Part shown: positions 29,100 to 37,543 of the stretch, piece by piece
Layout of the letters: every line of letters starts with the position of its first letter
Numbering within the stretch: the stretch's first letter is position 1
Source: Steroidobacteraceae bacterium
GTDB taxonomy: Bacteria > Pseudomonadota > Gammaproteobacteria > Steroidobacterales > Steroidobacteraceae
Reading direction: 5' to 3'
DNA length: 43,011 nt
Assembly: GCA_013044085.1 (NCBI GenBank)
Contig: JABEVI010000034.1
Coordinates: 1-43,011, forward strand
Notes under the pieces: model-generated
Database searches by the model: none
Told to the model about the DNA's origin: nothing
What the model saw: the letters and a program-made list of their open reading frames with translations, nothing else
Made by a program: the position numbers and the translations under genes

Positions 29100-30014
29100 A
29101 TGACAGTTTCCGAAGAAAGGACCCCGGCGCAGCGGTCGTGGATGATGCGTACGATCCGCCGCTGGTTCGACACCGGGGTTGCCGTCGAGACCGAGACGGG
29201 GCGCGAGGATCGCATCGACTGGTTGCGCGCCGCGCCCTTCATCGCCATGCACGTGGCCTGCCTGGGCGTGATCTGGGTCGGCGTTTCGACGTCGGCGCTC
29301 GTCGTCGCGGGGACGATGTATGCGGTGCGCATGTTCGCCCTGACCGGGTTCTATCACCGCTACTTCTCGCATCGCGCGTTCCGTACCTCGCGCGGCCTGC
29401 AGTTCGTGTTTGCGGTGATCGGCGCCTCGTGTGTGCAGCGCGGGCCGTTGTGGTGGGCCGCCCATCACCGCAACCACCATCGGTGCGCCGATACCGCGGG
29501 CGATCCGCATTCGCCGCGCATCCATGGTTTCTGGTGGAGCCACGCGGGCTGGTTCCTCACGCCGCGAAATTTCCGCACGGATCTGGCCAGAGTGCCGGAT
29601 CTGGCGAAGTACCGCGAGCTTCGCCTGCTCGATCGCTACGATACCCTGGTGCCCGTGCTGCTGGCCGCCGCGCTGTACGGGTTCGGCGGGGCGCAGATGC
29701 TGATCTGGGGTTTCTTCGTTTCCACAGTGGTGTTGTTCCATGCCACGGTGACGATCAACTCGCTGGCTCACCGGTTCGGAAGCCGCCGTTTCGCCACGCG
29801 GGACGACAGCCGCAACAACCTGTGGCTCGCGCTGCTGACCTTCGGCGAAGGCTGGCACAACAACCATCACTTCTTCCCCGGCAGCAGCCGCCAGGGATTC
29901 CGTTGGTGGGAGATCGACATCTCCTGGTACGGACTGAAACTCATGTCGATGCTGGGCCTGGTGAGTGAACTCAAGCCGCTGCCGGTCTGGGTGCATGCCC
30001 GGGCGATCGGTTGA
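29100..30014 (+). CDS. Acyl-CoA (delta-9-type) fatty acid desaturase
   Basis: Histidine boxes FYHRYFSHRAF, AAHHRNHHRCAD, GEGWHNNHHFFPGSSRQGF. Confidence 0.92.
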   Translation: MTVSEERTPAQRSWMMRTIRRWFDTGVAVETETGREDRIDWLRAAPFIAMHVACLGVIWVGVSTSALVVAGTMYAVRMFALTGFYHRYFSHRAFRTSRGLQFVFAVIGASCVQRGPLWWAAHHRNHHRCADTAGDPHSPRIHGFWWSHAGWFLTPRNFRTDLARVPDLAKYRELRLLDRYDTLVPVLLAAALYGFGGAQMLIWGFFVSTVVLFHATVTINSLAHRFGSRRFATRDDSRNNLWLALLTFGEGWHNNHHFFPGSSRQGFRWWEIDISWYGLKLMSMLGLVSELKPLPVWVHARAIG

Positions 30015-30018
30015 GCCC

Positions 30019-31272
30019 ATGCGTATCGCCGTGGTCGGCTCGGGCATCGCCGGACTTGCCTCGGCATGGCTGCTGTCGCGACAGCATGAGGTGACCTTGT
30101 TCGAGGCGGACGGCCGTCTCGGCGGGCATACGCACACCCACGAGGTGCGTCTGCGTGGCCGCGATTATCGGATCGACAGCGGCTTCATCGTCTACAACCC
30201 GGTGCATTACCCCTTGCTCGCACGACTGTTCGCCGAACTCGGCGTGGCCTCGCAGCCGACCACCATGAGCTTTTCGGTGCACAACGAGGCGAGCGGGCTC
30301 GAATACAACGCAGGTACGCTGAATGGGCTGTTCTGCCAGCGGCGCAATCTGTTCTCGCCGCGCTTTCTCGGCATGGTGCGCGATCTGGTGCGCTTCTATC
30401 GCGAGGCGCCAGCCTTGTTGTCGACGAGCGGGCAGGCACAGACGCTCGGCGAGTATCTGCTCGCGGGCGGCTATGGAGCGGCCTTTCGCGACGAGCATCT
30501 GATCCCGATGGCGAGCGCATTGTGGTCCTCGCCGGCCACGCAGATTCTGCGCTTCCCGGTGCGCTATCTGCTGCAGTTCATGGCCAACCACCAGATGCTG
30601 CAGCTCGGCGGCCGTCCACAGTGGCGGGTGGTGAGTGGCGGCTCATCCTCGTACGTGAAGGCTCTGCGGGCGGGCTGGTCGGTGCGCGAGCGCCTGAGCT
30701 GTCCGGTCCACTCGATCAGACGCGACGCCGACGGCGTGCAATTGCTGAGCGCCGCGGGGCCTGAACGCTTCGACCGGGTGGTGCTCGCCTGTCACAGCGA
30801 TCAGGCGCTCGCCTTGCTTGCCGATGCCGATGCCCGCGAGACATCGATCCTCACGGCGATGGGCTATCAGAGCAACGAGGCGGTGCTGCACACCGACGCG
30901 CGCGTGCTGCCGCGCCGGCGGCGGGCCTGGGCGGCGTGGAACGCCTGGCTGCCGCGGGACCCGGGCGGTGCGTGCACCGTGAGCTATTGCATGAACCTGC
31001 TGCAAGGTCTCGATGCACCGGAAGCCTTCGTCGTCACGCTCAATCGCACCGCGGACATCGACCCCGGCAAAGTGCTGGCGCGGATGACCTACCAGCATCC
31101 GCTCTACACCGCGGCGTCAGTGGCCGCGCAGCAGCGCAAGGCCGAGATCCAGGGCCGCAGGCATACCTGGTTTGCCGGCGCCTACTGGGGCTGGGGCTTT
31201 CACGAGGATGGCCTGCGCAGTGCCGTGGAAGCGGCCGCGGCGCAGGGTGTCCGCTGGGAGGCGGCGGCATGA
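30019..31272 (+). CDS. FAD/NAD(P)-binding amine-oxidase-like protein of CFA-type lipid operons
   Basis: MRIAVVGSGIAGLASAWLLSRQHEVTLFEADGRLGGHTHT; DSGFIVYNPVHYPLLARLFAELGV; WFAGAYWGWGFHEDGLRSAV. Confidence 0.92.
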   Translation: MRIAVVGSGIAGLASAWLLSRQHEVTLFEADGRLGGHTHTHEVRLRGRDYRIDSGFIVYNPVHYPLLARLFAELGVASQPTTMSFSVHNEASGLEYNAGTLNGLFCQRRNLFSPRFLGMVRDLVRFYREAPALLSTSGQAQTLGEYLLAGGYGAAFRDEHLIPMASALWSSPATQILRFPVRYLLQFMANHQMLQLGGRPQWRVVSGGSSSYVKALRAGWSVRERLSCPVHSIRRDADGVQLLSAAGPERFDRVVLACHSDQALALLADADARETSILTAMGYQSNEAVLHTDARVLPRRRRAWAAWNAWLPRDPGGACTVSYCMNLLQGLDAPEAFVVTLNRTADIDPGKVLARMTYQHPLYTAASVAAQQRKAEIQGRRHTWFAGAYWGWGFHEDGLRSAVEAAAAQGVRWEAAA

Positions 31273-32066
31273 GGCCCGCGGCGCGGATTGTGGCGCAGGA
31301 CCGAAGCGAGCCGTTCGCGAGCGCCGTCTACGAAGGACGCGTGCGCCACCATCGTCTGGCGCCGCATGCGCATCGTTTCGAATATCGCATGGCGCAGCTG
31401 TATCTGGATCTGGGCGAGATCGACCGGGTGTTCGAGCGACGCTGGCTGTGGTCGCAGCGGCATGCGAACCTCGCGCGCTTCCAACGCGCCGACTACCTCG
31501 GTCCGACAGACCTATCCTTGGAGGAGGCGGTGCGTCGGCGTGTCGCGCTGGCGACCGGCCGGCGGCCGCCGGGACCGATTCGATTGTTGACCCATCTGCG
31601 CTACGCCGGCGTGGTGTTCAACCCGGTCAGCTTCTATTACTGCTATGAGGCCGATGGGGTGACGCTGGCGTGCATTCTGGCGGAAATCACCAACACGCCC
31701 TGGCGCGAGCGGCACGCCTACGTGCTTCCCCTGGAGACCGCGTTGCGCCGTGGACGCAGCTTGAGATGGACGTTTGCGAAGAGCTTTCACGTCTCGCCGT
31801 TCATGCCGATGGATCGGACCTACGACTGGCGTTTTACCGTGCCAGGAGAGGATCTTCAGGTTCACATGGACGTGCTGCGCGAAGGCGAGAGGGAGTTCGA
31901 CGCCACGCTGTGCCTCAGGCGCCTGCCACTCTGCGGTGCATCGCTCGCCCGCGTGCTCTGGCGTTATCCGTTGATGACGGCCCAGGTCATCGGTGCCATC
32001 CACTGGCAGGCACTGCGTCTGTGGATGAAGCGCAACCCTGTCCATGATCACCCGCAACCGCATTGA
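31269..32066 (+). CDS. DUF1365 family protein
   Basis: YEGRVRHHRLAPHAHRFEYRMAQLYLDLGEID, RLLTHLRYAGVVFNPVSFYYCYE, ILAEITNTPWRERHAYVLP, KSFHVSPFMPMDRTYDWRF; ATGA overlap with the preceding gene. Confidence 0.93.
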   Translation: MRPAARIVAQDRSEPFASAVYEGRVRHHRLAPHAHRFEYRMAQLYLDLGEIDRVFERRWLWSQRHANLARFQRADYLGPTDLSLEEAVRRRVALATGRRPPGPIRLLTHLRYAGVVFNPVSFYYCYEADGVTLACILAEITNTPWRERHAYVLPLETALRRGRSLRWTFAKSFHVSPFMPMDRTYDWRFTVPGEDLQVHMDVLREGEREFDATLCLRRLPLCGASLARVLWRYPLMTAQVIGAIHWQALRLWMKRNPVHDHPQPH

Positions 32067-32073
32067 GGATCCC

Positions 32074-34389
32074 ATGAACGCCATCGTCAGACCGGATGTT
32101 CCCGAACCCACCACCGCCGGCGCTGCGTCGGCCGGCACGCGCTTCCTGCGCAGCCGCCTTCTCGGGCGTATGGCCGGCCTTCGCCACGGCCGGCTGACGC
32201 TGCGCGATGCCTGGGGCACGGTCGAATTCGGCACACCCCGCTCGGCGCGGCCCGATCTGATCGTGCATGTCGAGGTGCTCGACATGGCGTTTTATCGCGC
32301 GGTCGCGGCCAATGGCAGCGTCGGCGCGGGCGAGTCTTGGATGGACGGGCATTGGCGCTGCGACAATCTGGTCGGCTTGATACAGCTGTTGGTGCGCAAC
32401 CGTGACTGGCTCGACGGGATGGAGGGCGGTGCGGCGCGGCTCGGCGGCATCGCGATGCGGGCATGGAATGCGCTGCGCAGGAATACCCGCGACGGCAGCC
32501 GCCGCAACATCGCGGCGCACTACGATCTAGGCAACGATTTTTTCCGTCTGTTTCTCAGCAGCGATTTGCTGTATTCGTCGGCGATCTGGCAGGGCGCGGA
32601 TGACACACTCGAGGCCGCCTCGACCCGCAAGCTTGAGGTCATCTGTCGAAAACTCGAGCTGAAGCCTTCGGATCATGTCATCGAGATCGGCACCGGCTGG
32701 GGCGGCTTTGCGTTGCACGCGGCGAAATACCACGGCTGCCGCGTCACCACGACCACCATCTCCCGTGAACAACACGCGCTCGCGGTCGAGCGGATCGCCG
32801 CGGCCGGCCTGAGCGGGCGCGTCACCGTGCTGCTGGAGGACTACCGGGACCTGCGCGGCCGGTACGACAAGCTGGTATCGATCGAAATGGTGGAAGCGAT
32901 CGGCGCGGCTTACCTCGATGCCTACTTCGAGCGGATGGGGGCCTTGTTGAAGGGCGGCGGGCTGGCGTTGCTGCAGGCGATCACCATCGAGGATCACCGC
33001 TACGAACAGGCGTTGAAGACGGTCGACTTCATCAAGCGGCACGTGTTCCCCGGCAGTTTCATTCCCTCGATCAACGCATTGCTCGCCGCCAAGACCCGCA
33101 GCAGCGACCTGACGCTTCTGCACCTGGAGGATTTCGGTGCCTCCTACGCCCGCACGCTCGAGGCCTGGCGCGAACGCTTCATGGAGCGCCTGCCGCAGGC
33201 GCGCGCGCAAGGATTCGAGGATCGGTTCCTGCGCCTGTGGGAGTTCTACCTGGCCTACTGCGAAGGCGGCTTCCGCGAGCGCTCGATCGGTGTCGCGCAC
33301 CTGCTGATGAGCAAGCCCGAGGGCTCGGCCCAGCCGACGCCGCCGACGCCGCCGCCGTCCGGGCTGCTGGGTCTCGCCGAGCGCGGCCGGTTACCCGACG
33401 TGCTGCTGCGCAAGGGCATCCGCGGGCTGTGCGCGCGGCGGCTGCGTGATGAACGCCGCGGCGGGCTTGCTGCGCAGGCGCAGCGTTTCGCCCAACGCAT
33501 CGAGATGCTCAAGCAAAGCCCGGTCGCGATCCATACCGACACCGCGAATCGGCAGCACTACGAGCTGCCGCCGGCTTTCTTCGAGTTGTGCCTCGGCAAG
33601 CGGTTGAAATATTCGGCTTGCTATTATCCGCGCGGCGACGAGTCGCTCGATCAGGCCGAGGAGGCGATGCTGGGTTTGTACGCCGAGCGGGCCGAACTCG
33701 CCGACGGCCAGAGTGTGCTCGAACTCGGCTGCGGCTGGGGATCGCTGACCCTGTGGATGGCCGAGCGCTTTCCGCGGACCGCGATCGTCGCGGTTTCGAA
33801 TTCGAATCAGCAGCGCGAGTACATCGAGGGGCAGTGCCGGCGGCGGGGCTTGGCGAACGTGCAGGTGATCACGTGCGACGTCAATCAGCTGGACCTGCCA
33901 GCCGGCCGATTCGACCGTTGCGTCTCGATCGAGATGTTCGAACACATGCGAAATTACGAGACCTTGCTCGCCCGCATCGGCGGCTGGTTGAAGCCGGGTG
34001 GCAAGCTGTTCGTGCACGTATTTGCGCATCAGTCGCTGATGTATGCGTTCGAGACCGAGGGCGATGACAACTGGATGGGCCGCCATTTCTTCAGCGGCGG
34101 CCTCATGCCGGCGGCCGACACGCTTCTATGGTTCCAGCGTGAGCTGCGTCTGGAGGAGCGCTGGTACCTCGACGGTACGCATTATCGGCGCACCGCCGAT
34201 CATTGGTTGGCCAATCAGGATGCGCGGCGTGCGCAGGTGATGCCGGTGTTGGTCGAGGCCTATGGGGCCGAGGCGGCCAACCTGTGGTTCCAGCGCTGGC
34301 GCATGTTCTGGATGTCCTGCGCGGAGCTGTTTGGCTATGCCGGAGGCCAGGAATGGCTGGTGGTGCATTACCGCTTCGCCAAGGCCTGA
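32074..34389 (+). CDS. Fusion of two CFA-synthase-family SAM-dependent methyltransferases
   Basis: Domain 1: HYDLGNDFFRLFLSSDLLYSSAIW...VIEIGTGWGGFALHAA...FPGSFIPSINALL. Proline-rich linker QPTPPTPPPSG. Domain 2: RGRLPDVLLRKGIRGLCARRLRDE...HYELPPAFFELCLGKRLKYSACYYP...VLELGCGWGSLTLWMAERFP...EMFEHMRNYETLLARIGGWLKPGGKLFVHVFAH. Start ATG 32074 after GAGGA. Confidence 0.92.
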   Translation: MNAIVRPDVPEPTTAGAASAGTRFLRSRLLGRMAGLRHGRLTLRDAWGTVEFGTPRSARPDLIVHVEVLDMAFYRAVAANGSVGAGESWMDGHWRCDNLVGLIQLLVRNRDWLDGMEGGAARLGGIAMRAWNALRRNTRDGSRRNIAAHYDLGNDFFRLFLSSDLLYSSAIWQGADDTLEAASTRKLEVICRKLELKPSDHVIEIGTGWGGFALHAAKYHGCRVTTTTISREQHALAVERIAAAGLSGRVTVLLEDYRDLRGRYDKLVSIEMVEAIGAAYLDAYFERMGALLKGGGLALLQAITIEDHRYEQALKTVDFIKRHVFPGSFIPSINALLAAKTRSSDLTLLHLEDFGASYARTLEAWRERFMERLPQARAQGFEDRFLRLWEFYLAYCEGGFRERSIGVAHLLMSKPEGSAQPTPPTPPPSGLLGLAERGRLPDVLLRKGIRGLCARRLRDERRGGLAAQAQRFAQRIEMLKQSPVAIHTDTANRQHYELPPAFFELCLGKRLKYSACYYPRGDESLDQAEEAMLGLYAERAELADGQSVLELGCGWGSLTLWMAERFPRTAIVAVSNSNQQREYIEGQCRRRGLANVQVITCDVNQLDLPAGRFDRCVSIEMFEHMRNYETLLARIGGWLKPGGKLFVHVFAHQSLMYAFETEGDDNWMGRHFFSGGLMPAADTLLWFQRELRLEERWYLDGTHYRRTADHWLANQDARRAQVMPVLVEAYGAEAANLWFQRWRMFWMSCAELFGYAGGQEWLVVHYRFAKA

Positions 34390-34632
34390 AGCGGCGGCCG
34401 GCTTCCCTGTTACAACGGCGTTCGCGTGCGCCGTTCCCTCGACGGTAACACGCCGGCTAATCGTGCTGGGAGTCCTTCATCACCGCAGGCAAGCCTGGTT
34501 CACCATGCCTGGGAACCGCACTTCAACGGGCTATACGAAACTCCCGTCGCCGCCTGATTGATAATTCGTCTCCCACAGACGCTGTGTCTGCGTGATCCAG
34601 GCATTCATCGAGCGCTTCGCCCCCGCAGAACG

Positions 34633-34669
34633 CTCGCGGGCGGGGCACATCGGAAACCCCGCCCGCGAG
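34633..34669. terminator. GC-rich perfect hairpin between convergent genes
   Basis: CTCGCGGGCGGGG (34633-34645) / CCCCGCCCGCGAG (34657-34669), 11-nt loop, between the ends of the methyltransferase fusion (+) and the secreted protein gene (-). Confidence 0.55.
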
Positions 34670-34719
34670 ACATCAACAACAAGAGCAGTGCAGGCCCGCC
34701 CCAGGACTCAGCCGTTGAC

Positions 34720-35871
34720 CTAGCCGTCCCCACCGCCGGGATGGGTAGTGCAGGCGTGCGCTGCATTGTTGTACTCAGGCTGGATCCAGTAGGCATTACC
34801 GTTCAACTGAACTCGGCTCGGGTCGAAGTACACCGTCGTTGTCGGTCCCGGAACCGCCGGCGGCGGCGGATTGACGGCGAGGAAGCTGCACTCGTCGCCG
34901 ATCTCCTGGCCGAATACGCCGTTGTCCTCCTCGTTCCACCAGCCGGTCGGCCAGGCGCCCACGGTATTCGGATCGGTGATGGTCTCGAACGTCTCGTGCG
35001 AAAGCACGGAGTTCGTCGAATCCACGAGCTGACCGTTGCCGGTGTTCGGCCGGACCGAGCAGCCGCTCACGTCCTGATACGGTTCAACCGTGTAGATCGC
35101 CACGGCTGAGTTCGGGAACTGAGTGGCATTGTGGTACGCGCAGTACTTGAAACTGTTCGCATTGTCCGGCGAGTAGCACGTTCCGGAGAATTGACACTCA
35201 TCCTGACCCGGCGAGAGGAAAATGTTGTAAATCGCGTGAAAGCCAGTCGGCAGTCCGAACGCAGACGTCACCGTGTATACGATCTGCTGCATGTCCCCGT
35301 CCGACAACGGGGTGCCGGGAGGCAGGCCTGGCACGCTCACCATGATGGGCTTCGGATACACGCGGTACCGGTCGCCGTCCTGGGAGTTAACGTACTGGTC
35401 AGTGATGTGAATCATTTGGCTGCTGCCCAGATCGCGCAGGAAGCCGGCCGGATCACCCCAACACGAGGCAATCGAGGCCTTCGAACTGCATGACGCGTTG
35501 GGAGTCGTATCGACGTAGATCAAGTACTGGGTGGCCGTCTGAATCGTCTGCCCGCCGTGGTACTCCAGCGTGCCGGGATAGCGGGTGCCCTTGTGTTGCT
35601 CCTGCCAGTCGCCTGAGGAATTCCCGGAGCCGCCCCCGCGCATCTCGAACTCCTGCGCACTCTGCGACATCTTGCCGGCCGCCGTGTTCGCATAAAGCAC
35701 GTGGGGCACGCCCGGCTGCGCCTGCGCAACGACGCTACTGGCATAACCTGAGAGATTGACCGTCAAATGAAGCGACTGCTGCGCGGCCCGGACCGGCGAG
35801 CAGGTCAAGACCGTTGCAATCGTTCCGGCGACCGTGGCCAGCGCGGAAGACCATAAACGCGACCTTTGCAT
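34720..35871 (-). CDS. Secreted EXORDIUM/phosphate-induced-protein-like protein with HExxE-type motif
   Basis: Signal peptide MQRSRLWSSALATVAGTIATVLTCSPVRA; YCAYHNATQFPNSAVAIYTVEPYQDVSGC, SVLSHETFETITDPNTVGAWPTGWWNEEDNGVFGQEIGDECSF. Confidence 0.7.
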   Translation of the reverse strand: MQRSRLWSSALATVAGTIATVLTCSPVRAAQQSLHLTVNLSGYASSVVAQAQPGVPHVLYANTAAGKMSQSAQEFEMRGGGSGNSSGDWQEQHKGTRYPGTLEYHGGQTIQTATQYLIYVDTTPNASCSSKASIASCWGDPAGFLRDLGSSQMIHITDQYVNSQDGDRYRVYPKPIMVSVPGLPPGTPLSDGDMQQIVYTVTSAFGLPTGFHAIYNIFLSPGQDECQFSGTCYSPDNANSFKYCAYHNATQFPNSAVAIYTVEPYQDVSGCSVRPNTGNGQLVDSTNSVLSHETFETITDPNTVGAWPTGWWNEEDNGVFGQEIGDECSFLAVNPPPPAVPGPTTTVYFDPSRVQLNGNAYWIQPEYNNAAHACTTHPGGGDG

Positions 35872-35999
35872 GGAGTGACCCCTCAATTGTTATTTCTATT
35901 CCGAGCAGAAGAGCTTGGCTGTTGGCAACCAACACCCAGCCCGTTGCTGTTGCAGGCACGTTGGAGAACGACTGAAGATAGGCGCCGCGTTCCGCGGTT

Positions 36000-36023
36000 G
36001 TCAAGTTTGACACGTGTATCAAA
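36000..36023. promoter_or_regulatory. Overlapping palindromic half-sites, candidate operator
   Basis: GTCAAGTTTGAC (36000-36011) overlapping TTTGACACGTGTATCAAA (36006-36023), in the divergent intergenic region. Confidence 0.35.
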
Positions 36024-36175
36024 CAGCGCTCGCCGCCAGCGGGTACGATCTTTCCCGCCGCGTCGCAGAGTGCGACCGACTCGGGCGGTTCATTTTTTGA
36101 TTTTGCCTCCGACCCATGGACGATTCGATTCGCGCGACCTACCATCGGGGGTCGTTCAAGGGTGGATGAAATCTG

Positions 36176-37543
36176 ATGACCCAACAAATCGTCGAGGCGG
36201 CGCGTGCGGTGGATGTGGTGCTCGAGACCGATGTGCTCGTCGTCGGCAGCGGGCCGGGAGGACTCGCCGCGGCGCTGGCCGCGGCGCGCGCCGGCGTGCG
36301 CACGGCGCTGCTCGATCGCAACGGCTGTTTCGGCGGCAACATCACGCAGGTGGGCGTCGAGGGCTTTGCCTGGTACCGCCATGAGCATACGGTCGACTCC
36401 GAGGGCATCGGCATCGAGTTCGAGCAGCGCGCGAAGGCGATGGGCGCCGCGCTCCCCGAGCCGCAGTCGCTGAGCCATGCGCTCGATGCGGAGATGTTCA
36501 AGTGGGTCGCGGACGCACTCGTCGAGGAGGCGGGCGTGCTGCCGCTTTTGCACCGGCTGTGCGTCGCGCCGATCATCGAAGGCGGGATGATTCGCGGCGT
36601 GATCACCGAGAGCAAGGCGGGTCGTGAAGCGATCCTGGCCGCGCGCGTGATCGACGCGACCGGTGATGCCGATCTGGTCGCGCGCGCCGGTTCGCCGGTG
36701 TGCAAGACGCCGCGCGAGCAGATGATGGCCGCGTCGGTGATGTTCTCGATGAGCGGCGTCGACAAACGACGCTTCATGGACCAGGTGAAGGCGGACCCGC
36801 AGGCCTACAAGGACTGGGTGGGCAACGGCGAATGGAGCATCGAGACGACCGGCAAGGAGGATGATCTGTTCTCGCCGTTCCTGCGCAAGCCGTTCAAACA
36901 GGCGGTGGCCGCCGGCGTGATCCCGGCGAGCCTCAGCACGATCGCCGGCACCTGGGGGACCGTCAGTGATCAGGGGGATCTGACGTATTTGAACCTGATC
37001 CACCTGCCGCAAATCGACGGCACGGATCCGTCCGACCTGACCCGCGGCGAGATCGAGGGAAGGCGCCAGGCGATTCATGCCATCGAGGCCTTGCGCCGCT
37101 TCATGCCGGGCTGCGAAACGGCCAAGTTGCGCAATTTCGGCATGACCCTCGGCATTCGCGACACGCGCAAGATCGACGCGCTGTACAACCTCACCGCGGC
37201 CGACGTGCGCGAACAAGGCCGCTTCGAGGATTCGATCGGGATTTTCCCGGAATTCATCGACGGCTATGGGCTGTTGATCCTGCCGACGACGGGACGGTAC
37301 TTCCAGGTGCCGTATCGTGCGTTGGTGCCGAAAGGGACCGGCAATCTGCTCGTCGCGGGACGCGCCATCGGCGGGGACAAGACATCGCACGCCGCGGTGC
37401 GCAACATGATGTGCTGCGCGGTCAGCGGGCAGGGCGCAGGCGTCGCGGCGGCGATGTCCTGCAAGACCGGGCAGGCCTTCGAGCGTCTCGATGTGTCGGT
37501 GGTGCAGAAGGAACTTCTGCGTCAAGGGGCGAGAATCCGGTGA
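36176..37543 (+). CDS. FAD-dependent oxidoreductase (FAD_oxidored type)
   Basis: VLETDVLVVGSGPGGLAAALAAARAGVRTALLDRNGCFGGNITQVGVEGFAWY; PYRALVPKGTGNLLVAGRAIGGDKTSHAAVRNMMCCAVSGQGAGVAAAMS. Confidence 0.92.
   Translation: MTQQIVEAARAVDVVLETDVLVVGSGPGGLAAALAAARAGVRTALLDRNGCFGGNITQVGVEGFAWYRHEHTVDSEGIGIEFEQRAKAMGAALPEPQSLSHALDAEMFKWVADALVEEAGVLPLLHRLCVAPIIEGGMIRGVITESKAGREAILAARVIDATGDADLVARAGSPVCKTPREQMMAASVMFSMSGVDKRRFMDQVKADPQAYKDWVGNGEWSIETTGKEDDLFSPFLRKPFKQAVAAGVIPASLSTIAGTWGTVSDQGDLTYLNLIHLPQIDGTDPSDLTRGEIEGRRQAIHAIEALRRFMPGCETAKLRNFGMTLGIRDTRKIDALYNLTAADVREQGRFEDSIGIFPEFIDGYGLLILPTTGRYFQVPYRALVPKGTGNLLVAGRAIGGDKTSHAAVRNMMCCAVSGQGAGVAAAMSCKTGQAFERLDVSVVQKELLRQGARIR

Noticed and set aside
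33310-33370. GCCGACGCC-type short tandem repeat in the methyltransferase fusion linker
   Set aside because: Explained as the codon pattern of a Pro/Thr-rich interdomain linker; not an independent repeat element.
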